Shown: in pieces, positions 15,656 to 24,225 of the stretch
Position numbering within the stretch: position 1 is the first letter of the stretch
How the letters are laid out: every line of letters begins with the position of its first letter
Assembly (NCBI RefSeq): GCF_013415885.1
Contig: NZ_CP058910.1
Span: 62,001 to 126,000 of the forward strand
Length of the DNA stretch: 64,000 nucleotides
Source of the DNA: Halosimplex rubrum
Lineage (GTDB): Archaea; Halobacteriota; Halobacteria; Halobacteriales; Haloarculaceae
Direction: 5' to 3'
The notes under the pieces: generated by a model
Told to the model about the DNA's origin: nothing
The model's database searches: none
What the model saw: only the letters and a program-made list of their open reading frames with translations
Program-made: the position numbers and the translations under genes

Positions 15656-15771
15656 TGAAAGGGGCCGACCGCTCGTCGCCGCCCCGACGAAGTAAGCACT
15701 GGAGCGAGCGTAGCGAGCGAAGTGCGCAACGAGTCGCGGCGGTACGAGCGGTCGGGGGCTTTCACGCTGTT
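15656..15771 (+). repeat. Covarying palindromic element, family S copy 2
   Basis: 116 bases from tgaaaggggc to ggggctttcacgctgtt. The variable stem is ccgaccgctcgt (15665-15676) with acgagcggtcgg (15744-15755), a perfect 12 bp, extended by cgccgc/gcggcg. The core contains gacgaagtaagcactggag and agtgcgcaacgagtcgc, shared with the other copies. It lies just before the 3' end of the MFS gene and faces the element at 15499. Confidence 0.8.
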
Positions 15772-15858
15772 TGCGGCGCCGATCGAGTCCGCTGTCGCGG
15801 TGACGGGCGCGCCGTTCCCCGTCTCAGAGTCGATTCAATTGCTACGTCAGACACGAAC

Positions 15859-17130
15859 TCACCACGCAGCGAGCGCGTCGCGGCCGTGGTTGTACGAGAG
15901 AATTCCCAGAAACGCGAACACGCCGGTGAAGGCGAAGGCGCCGCCGAGGAAAAAGACCCAGTCGATGCCGACGTTGCTCGTCATCCAGCCGCCGACCAGC
16001 GGCGCGAGGACGGAGCCGGGCCGCCACACGAGGTCGCGGACGCCGAAACTGGAGGCGACGCCCTTGCCCTTGCCCTCGTCGGCGAACAGCGCCATGCTTG
16101 CGGGCTCGCGGATGGAGTCGGCGACGCCGAGCAGGGCGTTCAACGCGACGAGCGGGAGGAACGCCGCCGAGAGCGTCCCGAGGAACGGGAAGGTCGCGGG
16201 GAGCGCGAGCGCCTCGCCGATGGCGGGGGTGAACGGGACGATCACGGCGACGGTGCCGTAGAAGAGGCCGCCGATGAAGACGAAGCGGGCGCGGCCGAAG
16301 CGGTCGGAGAGCCCCCCCATGTAGGGTTGGCAGAGCATGTTGGTGAACTTCTCGGCGGCGAGGATGACGGAGACGGCGGTCGCGGCCTCGAATCCGAGGC
16401 CGCCGCGGGCGGCCTCCAGCCCCGCGTAGATGGGGACCCAGGTCCGGACGAGCGTCACCGCGACGGCGTACTGGGCGCGGAAGCTCGTCATCGTCAGGAT
16501 GCGCTTGTTCAGCGCGAGATCGGTAAACGGGAAGCCGTGGACCCTGGTGTCGTCGGGCTCGACCCACAGCCAGACGACGACGAACGCCGCCGCGGCGATG
16601 ACCATCAGGAGGGCGAAGACCGCCTCGAAGCCGAAGCTGTCGTAGAGGATGCCGGCCGAGAAAGTGCCGCCGATGGCCGCGGCGAACCGCCAGGCGTTCG
16701 ACGTGCCGATGGTCGTCGCCCGCTCGGACTCCCTGGCCAGGTCGCCGACGAGCGCCAGCGCGATGAGCCCCGCCGCGGTCGCGGCGATGCCCTGGACCGC
16801 CCGGACGGCGATGAACTGCCAGCTCGTGCCGACGAACGCGAACCCGGCGTAGACGAACACGGAGAGGCCGAGGCCGCCGAGCAACACGGTGCGTTTGTCG
16901 TAGCGGTCGCCCGCCCACGAGATGGGGATAATACCGACCGCCTGGGCGAAGGTGAGTCCCGTAGCGAACAGGCCGAGCACGAACCCCTCGGCGCCGAGTT
17001 GGTTGATGAACGTCGGCAACAGCGTCAGGAGCGTCACCAGCCCGAACGAACTCGCGAAGCGCGTGAAGTAGAGCGCGCGCAACTGCTTCCCGGTGTCTGT
17101 CACTGCTCGGGCGTCTGCGATACGTGCCAA
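15859..17130 (-). CDS. MFS transporter
   Basis: 423 aa with 12 predicted helices in two six-helix halves. The MFS signature is visible in the loop after helix 2 (SWAGDRYDKRTVLLGG) and its second-half counterpart (PYMGGLSDRFGRARFVF). The family transports small solutes or drugs by proton or cation coupling; this sequence gives no substrate. The first helices (YFTRFASSFGLVTLL) resemble haloarchaeal MFS proteins of undefined specificity. It follows ileS on the same strand after a gap. Confidence 0.9.
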   Translation of the reverse strand: MARIADARAVTDTGKQLRALYFTRFASSFGLVTLLTLLPTFINQLGAEGFVLGLFATGLTFAQAVGIIPISWAGDRYDKRTVLLGGLGLSVFVYAGFAFVGTSWQFIAVRAVQGIAATAAGLIALALVGDLARESERATTIGTSNAWRFAAAIGGTFSAGILYDSFGFEAVFALLMVIAAAAFVVVWLWVEPDDTRVHGFPFTDLALNKRILTMTSFRAQYAVAVTLVRTWVPIYAGLEAARGGLGFEAATAVSVILAAEKFTNMLCQPYMGGLSDRFGRARFVFIGGLFYGTVAVIVPFTPAIGEALALPATFPFLGTLSAAFLPLVALNALLGVADSIREPASMALFADEGKGKGVASSFGVRDLVWRPGSVLAPLVGGWMTSNVGIDWVFFLGGAFAFTGVFAFLGILSYNHGRDALAAW

Positions 17131-17306
17131 AAGCGGTTACGATAGTCGAAGGATTCGCTTCGATCTGGCCGGTTACGGCACCGGTGGGCGACGACCGCCC
17201 GCCTCACTCGGTGATCTCCCACCCGAGTCGCTCGCGGACGCGGCGGTCGCCGGCGACGAGACCGCCGAGACCGAGCAGGACGAGGAACGCCGCCGGCGCG
17301 AGGCGG

Positions 17307-20300
17307 TCAGTCCGACGCTTCGGCTGCCGCCAGGGCCTCGATGGCGATCTCGACGTCGATCCCCTCGACCTCCCAGGTCTTGCGGTGGCCGTCGGCCACG
17401 TCGCCGACCTCGGTCGCGCGCACCTCGTCGGCGATCAGGTCGGCGTGGTCGGCCACGAGGTCGGCCACGCGGTCGTCCTGCACGTCGTACTCCAGCCGGA
17501 TGGACTCCTCCATGTCCAGGTCGAGTTCCTTGCGCATCTCCTGGACGCGGCGGACGACCTCGCGGGCGTAGCCCTCGCTCTCGATGTCCTCCGTCAGGGT
17601 GGTGTCGACGTAGACGACGCCCTCGCTATCCAGCGCATCGAACTCGGCGCCGGCGACGCCGTCGGGCGTGTGGCGGACGAACTCGACCATCTCCGCGTCG
17701 AGGTCGACGGGCTCCCCGAGCGCGTCGCCGACGGCCGATTCGAGCGCCTCGACGGTCGGCTCGCCGACGCGGGCGTCGTTGAGCGCGCCCATGACGCGGC
17801 CGGCGTCGTCGCCGAACGCCGGTCCCAAGAGGCTCATGTCGGCCTCGGCGGAGTAGGCGAGTTCGCCCCACTCGCCGTCGGGACCGACGACCTCGATGTC
17901 GCGGGCGTTGAGTCGGTCGGCCAGCAGTTCTGCGCGGCGTTCGACGGTGTCGGCCACGTCGGTCGCGTCGGCCTCGTCCGTGGGATCGGCGTCGACGACG
18001 ACGCGCTGGACCGGCCAGCGGAGTTTGCGCTCGGCCTGCTGGCGGGCGTTCGAGCCGGCCTCTTCGACGGCACGGACGACCTCGATATCCTGTTCCAGAC
18101 CCACGTCGCGGTACTCCTCGTCGGGTTCGGGCCAGTCGCACATGTGGACCGTCGGATGACCGGCGTCGCCGGTGAGCGAGCCGTAGACCTCCTCGGCGAC
18201 GAAGGGAGTGAACGGCGCGAACAGGGCGGCGACCTCCTCGAGGACGGTGTAGAGGGTAGCGTAGGCCGCCTGCTTGCTGGGCGAATCCGCCTCGTCCCAC
18301 ATCCGTTCGCGGACGACCTGGATGTAGAAGCGCGACACGTCCTCGACGACGAAGTCGATCAGCGCGTTGGCGGCGCGGTCGTTCTCGAAGTCGTCCATCG
18401 CGTCGGTCATCTCTGCCTCGACGGTCTGGAGCCGGGAGAGGACCCACTCGTCGACGAGTTCGAGGTCCTCGGCCGCGTCCGCCAGGGTGGTCTCCTCGGG
18501 GTCGAAGTCGTCGGCGCGCATATAGGGGAGCGGGAACCGGGCGACGTTCCAGAGGATGTTGAGCCGGCGCTGCATCTCCTGGGTCTCGTCCCACGAGAAG
18601 TTCATGTCTTCGCCCTGGGCGGTCACCGACAGGAGGAACAGGCGCATCGGGTCGACGCCGTACTCGTCGATGACCTCGTGGGGGTCGACGAGGATGCCCT
18701 TGGACTTGGACATGCCGCGGCCGTCCGGCATGTTGGCGTAGCCGTGCATGAGCACCTGCTTGTACGGAATCTCGCCGGTCGCGGCGGTGGACATGCCGAG
18801 CTGGGACCAGAACCACCCGCGGGTCTGGTCGTGGGCCTCCATGATGAGGTCTGCCGGCCACAGCTCGTCGAAACGGCTCTGGTCTTCGGGGTAGTTCAGC
18901 GTGCCCCACGTCGCGACCGAGGAGTCGAGCCACACGTCGAACACGTCCGGGACGCGCTCGTAGGTGACGCCGCCCTCGGTGATCGTCAGGTCGTCGACGG
19001 TGTCCTTGTGCAGGTCGACGCTCTCGGGGTCGATCTCCTGGTCGACGCGCTCGGCGAGTTCCTGCCGGTCGCCGACGACGATGGCCTGCTCCATCGTGCC
19101 GTCCCACTCGTCGCTCGGAATCCAGATGGGGATCGGGATGCCCCAGTAGCGCTGGCGGGAGACGTTCCAGTCCGGCGCGTCCTCGACGAAGTCGCGGAAG
19201 CGGTTGTCGCGGGCCCACTGGGGGTACCACTCGCTGTCCTCGATGTTTTCGAGCAGTTCGTCTTTGATGTCGGTGACCGTGATGAACCACTGGTCGGTGA
19301 CGATCTGGATGATCCCGGTGTCGCAGCGCCAGCAGTGGCCGTAGCTGTGAGACGTGGTCTCCTCGGCCAGCAGCGCGCCCGCCGCGTCGAGGTCGTCCAT
19401 GATCGCCCGGTCGGCGTCCTTGACGAACTCGCCGGCGTACGCACCGGCCGACTCGTCGTAGACGCCGTCGGCGCCGACCGGACAGAAGATGTCCAGCCCG
19501 AGTTCGGCCCCCCGCTCGAAGTCCTCCTCACCGTGGCCCGGCGCGGAGTGGACGAGGCCGGTGCCGTCGCCCTCGGTGTCGACGTACTCGCCGGTGTACA
19601 CTTCCAGCGCGCCCTCGCCGCCGGGCGCGTCGGGCACCTCCTCGCGGAGCGGGTGCTCGTAGCTCCATCCGACCAGGTCCTCGCCGGTCAGTTCCTCGAC
19701 GACCTCGTAGTCGTCGTAGCGGCCGGCCGAGAGGACGCTGTCGACCTTCGCCGCGGCGACGTAGAGCCGCTCGGTCTCGCCGTCGCGCTCGGCGTCGACG
19801 CCGACGTACTCGCCCTCGCCGTCGACGGCGACGAACGTGTTGGCGGGGATGGTCCACGGCGTCGTCGTCCAGATGACGAGACTCCCCTCGCGGTCGTCGA
19901 GGTCGAACTTGACGTAGATCGACGGGTCCTCGACATCCTCGTACTCGACCTCGTTGTTGGCGATGGCGGTCTCACAGCGCGGGCACTGGGAGATTGAGCG
20001 CTGGCCCTGCTCGACGAGGCCGCGCTCGTGGGCCTGCTCGAAGCCCCACCACGCCGCCTCCATGTACTCCGGCGAGACCGTCTTGTAGGGGTCGTCCCAG
20101 TCCATCCAGACGCCGAACGACTGGAAGTCGCTCTGGAGTCCTTCGAGCTGTTCGTCGGCGTAGGCCTTGCACTCCTCGATGAAGGCGTCCTCGCCGAACT
20201 CCTGGATGTCCTTCTTGTTCTCGAAGTCCAGGCGCTCCTCGACGCGGGTCTCGATGGGCAGACCGTGCATGTCGTAGCCCGGTCGGTCGGTCACGTCGTA

Positions 20301-20576
20301 CCCCTGCATGCGGAGATAGCGGATGTAGCAGTCCTTCAGGGTCTTGTTCCAGGTGGTGCCCATGTGGGCGGACCCGGAGGTGTAGGGGGGGCCGTCGACG
20401 AAGAAGTAGTCCTCGCCGTCGGCGCGGTGTTCCACTGTCTGCTCGTAGGCGTCGACGGCGTCCCAGTAGTCGAACACGCGGTCCTCGACCGCGTCGGGGT
20501 CGTACTGGTCGGGCACGTCCGCGAACCGCTCGTCGCGGGCCGCGGCGCCCTCTCCGTCGGCGTCGTCCGTGCTCAT
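17307..20576 (-). CDS. ileS: Isoleucyl-tRNA synthetase
   Basis: 1089 aa, class I synthetase charging tRNA-Ile. The HIGH-type motif appears as SGSAHMGTTWNK (HMGT at 71-74), and the KMSKS loop as GMSKSKGILVDP near residue 620. Between them lies the CP1 editing domain with VIWTTTPWTIPANTFVAV, which hydrolyses Val-tRNA. Zinc-ligand cysteines are seen at QCPRCETA and CWRCDTG. The C-terminal third holds the anticodon-binding helices and the archaeal/eukaryote-type tail. The acidic surface is typical of a halophile. Length and order are normal. Confidence 0.98.
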   Translation of the reverse strand: MSTDDADGEGAAARDERFADVPDQYDPDAVEDRVFDYWDAVDAYEQTVEHRADGEDYFFVDGPPYTSGSAHMGTTWNKTLKDCYIRYLRMQGYDVTDRPGYDMHGLPIETRVEERLDFENKKDIQEFGEDAFIEECKAYADEQLEGLQSDFQSFGVWMDWDDPYKTVSPEYMEAAWWGFEQAHERGLVEQGQRSISQCPRCETAIANNEVEYEDVEDPSIYVKFDLDDREGSLVIWTTTPWTIPANTFVAVDGEGEYVGVDAERDGETERLYVAAAKVDSVLSAGRYDDYEVVEELTGEDLVGWSYEHPLREEVPDAPGGEGALEVYTGEYVDTEGDGTGLVHSAPGHGEEDFERGAELGLDIFCPVGADGVYDESAGAYAGEFVKDADRAIMDDLDAAGALLAEETTSHSYGHCWRCDTGIIQIVTDQWFITVTDIKDELLENIEDSEWYPQWARDNRFRDFVEDAPDWNVSRQRYWGIPIPIWIPSDEWDGTMEQAIVVGDRQELAERVDQEIDPESVDLHKDTVDDLTITEGGVTYERVPDVFDVWLDSSVATWGTLNYPEDQSRFDELWPADLIMEAHDQTRGWFWSQLGMSTAATGEIPYKQVLMHGYANMPDGRGMSKSKGILVDPHEVIDEYGVDPMRLFLLSVTAQGEDMNFSWDETQEMQRRLNILWNVARFPLPYMRADDFDPEETTLADAAEDLELVDEWVLSRLQTVEAEMTDAMDDFENDRAANALIDFVVEDVSRFYIQVVRERMWDEADSPSKQAAYATLYTVLEEVAALFAPFTPFVAEEVYGSLTGDAGHPTVHMCDWPEPDEEYRDVGLEQDIEVVRAVEEAGSNARQQAERKLRWPVQRVVVDADPTDEADATDVADTVERRAELLADRLNARDIEVVGPDGEWGELAYSAEADMSLLGPAFGDDAGRVMGALNDARVGEPTVEALESAVGDALGEPVDLDAEMVEFVRHTPDGVAGAEFDALDSEGVVYVDTTLTEDIESEGYAREVVRRVQEMRKELDLDMEESIRLEYDVQDDRVADLVADHADLIADEVRATEVGDVADGHRKTWEVEGIDVEIAIEALAAAEASD

Positions 20577-20692
20577 ATCTCGATGGACCCGCCCGACGCT
20601 CTTGGAAACTTCGATTACGCGACCGCGGACACCGGCGGGGAAGCCCGAACCGATCCCGAGCGTATTTCACCGTCCTGCCCGTTCGGTGGCAC

Positions 20693-21976
20693 GTGCGTCT
20701 CGTCCAGATCACGATCCCGACGGGCAAGCGCGAGGCCGTCACGCGGGCGCTCGACGACGAGGACGTCGACTACATCGTCACGGACGAGACCAGCGGCCGG
20801 GAGTACGCCGCCGTCGCGTACGTCCCGCTGCCCACGAACGCCGTCGAGCCGGTGCTGGACACGCTCCGGACCGCCGGCATCGACGAGAGCACCTACACGG
20901 TCGTCCTCGACGCGGAGACGGTCGTCTCCGACGAGTTCGAGGAGCTCGAGGAGCGCTTCGCCGAGGAGGAGAACGGCGACCGCATCGCCCGCGAGGAGCT
21001 GGTCGCGGCCGCCAAGGACCTGCTGCTCTCGACGCCGGCGTACCTCCTGATGACGGTCGTCAGCGCGGTCATCGCGACCGCCGGCCTCCTGCTGAACTCC
21101 CCGGCGGTCATCGTCGGGTCGATGGTGATCGCGCCGCTGATCGGCCCGGCGATGGCCGCCAGCGTCGGGACGGTCGTCGTCGACGACGAGCTGTTCGCCC
21201 GCGGGGTCAAACTGCAGGCCGTCGGCCTCGTCGTCGCGGTCGCGAGCGCCGCCGCCTTCGCGTGGCTCGTCAAGACCGTCCACCTGATCCCCCCCTTCAC
21301 CGACGTGACCGCCATCCCGCAGGTCCGCAGCCGCCTCTACCCCGACTTCCTCTCGCTGGTCGTCGCGCTCGGCGCGGGCATCGCCGGCGCGGTCTCGCTG
21401 ACGGCGGGGATCTCCTCGGCGATCGTCGGCGTGATGATCGCCGTCGCGCTCATCCCGCCGGCGGCGACGGTGGGCATCGGTCTCGCGTGGGCCAAACCCG
21501 TCGTCTCGCTCGGGTCGGGCGTGCTCGTGCTGGTGAACCTCCTCTCGATCAACCTCGCCGCGCTGGTCGTCCTGCGCTACAGCGGGTACCGCCCGACCAA
21601 CTGGTTCCAACTGGAGGAGGCCCGCGGCGCCACCGTCCGACGGATCGGTATCCTCGTCGTCGCGATCGTCGCGCTGTCGGTGTTCCTCGGCGGCGTCACG
21701 TACGACTCGTTCCAGGGCGCCACGACCGAGGAACGGATCCAGGAGGCGACCAACGGCGCCCTCGACGAGTCCGGGACCTCCGCCGAGGTGCTCTCGATGG
21801 AGGTCAACCGCAGCGGCGGTCCGCTGCTGCGCCACCCCGTCGGGATCACGGTGACCGTCGGCGTCGACGACCACGACCACCCGGCGCTGGCCGAGCGGAT
21901 CGACCGCCGCGTCGAGCGGGCCATCGACCGAGAGGTCCGGACGCAGGTCCGGTACGTCGTCACCGACTCGGCCTGA
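20693..21976 (+). CDS. DUF389 (TIGR00341) membrane protein
   Basis: 427 aa from a GTG at 20693. Residues 1-~95 are a soluble alpha/beta domain (MRLVQITIPTGKREAV). A multi-helix membrane domain with the family hallmark SPAVIVGSMVIAPLIGPAM and GISSAIVGVMIAVALIPPAATVG follows. A soluble C-terminal tail (~85 residues) ends in VRYVVTDSA. The family is widespread and uncharacterised; transport is suspected. It is divergent from ileS with a shared 116-base promoter region. Confidence 0.9.
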   Translation: MRLVQITIPTGKREAVTRALDDEDVDYIVTDETSGREYAAVAYVPLPTNAVEPVLDTLRTAGIDESTYTVVLDAETVVSDEFEELEERFAEEENGDRIAREELVAAAKDLLLSTPAYLLMTVVSAVIATAGLLLNSPAVIVGSMVIAPLIGPAMAASVGTVVVDDELFARGVKLQAVGLVVAVASAAAFAWLVKTVHLIPPFTDVTAIPQVRSRLYPDFLSLVVALGAGIAGAVSLTAGISSAIVGVMIAVALIPPAATVGIGLAWAKPVVSLGSGVLVLVNLLSINLAALVVLRYSGYRPTNWFQLEEARGATVRRIGILVVAIVALSVFLGGVTYDSFQGATTEERIQEATNGALDESGTSAEVLSMEVNRSGGPLLRHPVGITVTVGVDDHDHPALAERIDRRVERAIDREVRTQVRYVVTDSA

Positions 21977-22112
21977 CAGCGGGTTGGCGACGGTGGGGGA
22001 CGAACGCCGGCGTCGCCCGTCCGACGCGCGTCAGACGCTCGATTTCGATCCTTCAAAGACGCGTTTGAGTTTACGTGGTTGGTATTTGAGCGGGGGTCGT
22101 TGGGACGAGTGC

Positions 22113-22868
22113 ATGAACTCACGACACACACTCGCCGGCGTGGCGGTCGTCGCCGCGCTGTTGGCGACGGCGGGCGTCGGCGCCGCGTTCGCGGCCGGTG
22201 GCTCGCCGGTCGAGGCACAGCAGTCCGCACAGGCGGACGGGAGCGACACGATCACCGTCGGCGCCTCCGGACAGGTCCAGGCCGAGGCCGACCGCGCGGT
22301 CGTCCGCGTCGGCGTCGTCGCGACGGGCGACGACATCGAGACGGTCCGGTCGCACCTGTCGACCAACGCCAGCTCGATGCGCTCGGCGCTGAACGAGATG
22401 GGCATCGAGGACGGCCAGATCCGGACGGCCCACTACGACATCTCGACGAACCGCCGCTACGGCGGCGGCCAGACCGACGAGCCGACGTACCAGGCGGTCC
22501 ACGCCTTCGCCATCACGACCGACGACCCCGACAGCGTCGGTCAGGTCGTCGACACCGCCGTGACCAACGGCGCCGACGAGGTCGACGGCATCGAGTTCAC
22601 CCTCTCGGCGGACAAGCGCGAGGACCTCCGTCAGGAGGCGCTCACCGAGGCGATGAACTCCGCGCGCGGCGAGGCCAGCACCATCGCCGCCGCCGAGGAC
22701 CTCTCGATCAACGGCGTCGACCGCGTCTCCACCACGGAGTACAGCGCCCGACCCTACGCCGTCGAGACGGCCGCGCTCTCCGCCGGCGGCGACGCCGGCA
22801 CCTCCATCGACAGCGGCCCGGTCAGCGTCAGCGCCTCCGTCACCGTCGTCTACGAGACGGGCAACTGA
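22113..22868 (+). CDS. SIMPL (DUF541) exported protein
   Basis: 251 aa from the ATG at 22113. It has a Sec-type signal (residues ~5-30, AVVAALLATAGVGAAFAAGG) and a SIMPL domain: ITVGASGQVQAEADRAVVRVGVV, RTAHYDIS, and the C-terminal PVSVSASVTVVYETGN. SIMPL proteins form periplasmic or extracellular oligomers; the bacterial relatives (BP26, YggE) are linked to oxidative stress, but the haloarchaeal role is unproven. The longer upstream frame is rejected because it hides the signal peptide. Confidence 0.9.
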   Translation: MNSRHTLAGVAVVAALLATAGVGAAFAAGGSPVEAQQSAQADGSDTITVGASGQVQAEADRAVVRVGVVATGDDIETVRSHLSTNASSMRSALNEMGIEDGQIRTAHYDISTNRRYGGGQTDEPTYQAVHAFAITTDDPDSVGQVVDTAVTNGADEVDGIEFTLSADKREDLRQEALTEAMNSARGEASTIAAAEDLSINGVDRVSTTEYSARPYAVETAALSAGGDAGTSIDSGPVSVSASVTVVYETGN

Positions 22869-22974
22869 CGCGGTCGGCCCTCACCGATCCCCCTCTGACA
22901 CCCACCGCCCGACGCCCCCTCGCTGATCCCACGGCCTCGGGCACCCATCCCACCCGCTGACGGTTCCGTTCTCC

Positions 22975-22997
22975 CGTCACCGGCCTCCCCGGTGACG
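22975..22997 (+). terminator. Perfect 9-bp stem-loop downstream of the SIMPL gene
   Basis: cgtcaccgg pairs with ccggtgacg around a five-base loop, 106 bases after the stop. It may mark transcript end or processing; there is no strong T-run after it, so a terminator role is tentative. The surrounding gap 22869-23196 turns AT-rich after ~23010 and holds no gene. Confidence 0.35.
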
Positions 22998-23166
22998 TTC
23001 GTTCACTCCGAAGAGGTTCTACATTAGCTCACATACCCGTTCTTCGCTCCCTCGATTCGCTCAGTACAGCGACTCTATCCGACAGTTATCCGTCAACAAC
23101 GAGTCACCATTGTGTTCTATCTACAGAGTTGATTAGGATTGGACAACTGAATGAAAAACGAGGGCG

Positions 23167-23174
23167 TTTTTATT
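23167..23174 (+). promoter_or_regulatory. TATA box of the HalOD1 gene at 23197
   Basis: TTTTTATT, centred 26 bases before the ATG at 23197, supports that start and a leaderless transcript. Confidence 0.6.
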
Positions 23175-23196
23175 GTCGAGTTGTTACCAGTTCGTA

Positions 23197-23493
23197 ATGC
23201 AGCCCTTACCACTATTGAACGAGAACAAACTCGATCTCATGGTGTCCTACTCACTCAGTAGTGGAGAGGAGATGAGTGTGGCCGTAGTAAACGCCTTCCA
23301 CGCGGCTAACGTCGATGTCTTCGAAAAACCGACACAGCTGAACGATTGGGTCAACGCTGACATGTTCAAGTCCGTCCAGTGGACCTCTGACCGCCCGCTG
23401 TATCTGAGTACACGGATCTGGGGCTATAGAGTCGTCATTACCTCCGAAGAGGTGCGAATCTACACCACCATGGATCTCAATCAGCGTCTGTGA
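23197..23493 (+). CDS. HalOD1-like output-domain protein
   Basis: 98 aa starting MQPLPLLNENKLD. The arrangement MVSYSLSSGEEMSVAVVNAFHAA, then LNDWVNADMFKSVQW, then LYLSTRIWGYRVVITSEEVRIY matches the HalOD1 layout (helix, middle motif, paired strands ending in G-Y-x-V-x-V). Codon use is much less GC-rich than neighbours, indicating recent acquisition or weak expression constraint. Its last 17 bases overlap the convergent zinc-ribbon gene at 23477. It is probably a signalling module with unknown partner. Confidence 0.7.
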   Translation: MQPLPLLNENKLDLMVSYSLSSGEEMSVAVVNAFHAANVDVFEKPTQLNDWVNADMFKSVQWTSDRPLYLSTRIWGYRVVITSEEVRIYTTMDLNQRL

Positions 23494-23707
23494 GTTGAAT
23501 CCGTTCTCTACTGTGGGTAATCGTCTTTGAGCTCGTAGACCGAGATTCGATTGTCTTGCCACATTCAGGACATTCGTAGTCGAGATAGGTGGGGTGGTCG
23601 TGAACAATCCAGTCCCCGTTAATACGATTGGTGTGGTCACAGTTTGGACAGTAGAGCGTTGCCTTGTGAGACGGCTGACGCTCGGCGTGGTTCTTGGAGG
23701 GAGTCAT
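23477..23707 (-). CDS. Small zinc-ribbon protein (DUF8106-like)
   Basis: 76 aa from the ATG at 23707; an alternative ATG at 23713 adds two residues. Cys pairs YCPNCDHTN and ECPECGKTI, 20-25 residues apart, frame NGDWIVHDHPTYLDY, a pattern I associate with the haloarchaeal DUF8106 family (name from memory). Such proteins are often next to transcriptional or signalling modules. It is convergent and overlapping with the HalOD1 gene, and equally low in GC. Confidence 0.65.
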   Translation of the reverse strand: MTPSKNHAERQPSHKATLYCPNCDHTNRINGDWIVHDHPTYLDYECPECGKTIESRSTSSKTITHSRERIQLTDAD

Positions 23708-23923
23708 TTTCATGCCTACGACCCAGATATGGATAAGGGCGTCCCTCTCTATCTCTGTACACAATCAGTGATGTCCCTCCACAAAAGACGAATTCACCAC
23801 CTTGGTTGGTCAAAGCGCGGTGCAAGATACGCACGCAGACGCAACGTTCAGTGCAGGGCATGAAGTTATCATTGCGACAGTGACCTCATCTATGCACCAG
23901 ATTTAAAACCATGACTGTGGAAC

Positions 23924-24139
23924 CTAGAGGTGACGTTTCGTCTTGGAGGGCCGAAGCGTCAGCGGGGACAAATTCAGAGCGGGAATTCGGCTGATATTTT
24001 CAGCCAATTCCTTTGTTCGACAACTCTTGTTGGAGAGAGCTGATTTTATCGATTCATTCGCAGACGCACTGAGGAGAAGAATCATCCGCGCCAGTCCCGA
24101 AAACAACGACCCAGCGAACAGTTCGATGGCACTTCTCAC
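23924..24139 (-). CDS. Doubtful small ORF in AT-richer gap
   Basis: From a GTG at 24139 a 71-residue frame begins with a hydrophobic helix (AIELFAGSLFSGLARMILLL) and a basic tail (RPSKTKRHL). It follows the GTPase gene on the same strand by 86 bases. No family is recognised. The 23708-24225 gap has AT-rich patches (e.g. atttaaaacc at 23902) and may be a decayed insertion; this frame could be a fragment. Confidence 0.25.
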   Translation of the reverse strand: MRSAIELFAGSLFSGLARMILLLSASANESIKSALSNKSCRTKELAENISRIPALNLSPLTLRPSKTKRHL

Positions 24140-24225
24140 GCCGATAACCGCGGCTGGCGGTCTGCGAACGCCGAGACCAGCGACGCGGTCCCGGCGGCGG
24201 GAACCCGCGACGGGTAGCTCCGCCG

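Noticed and set aside
17204-17310. Minus-strand segment after ileS that would read LAPAAFLVLLGLGGLVAGDRR...
   Set aside because: It looks like a small membrane peptide and ends in a clean stop, but no ATG, GTG or TTG start is visible in frame; it may still be real if an unusual start is used.
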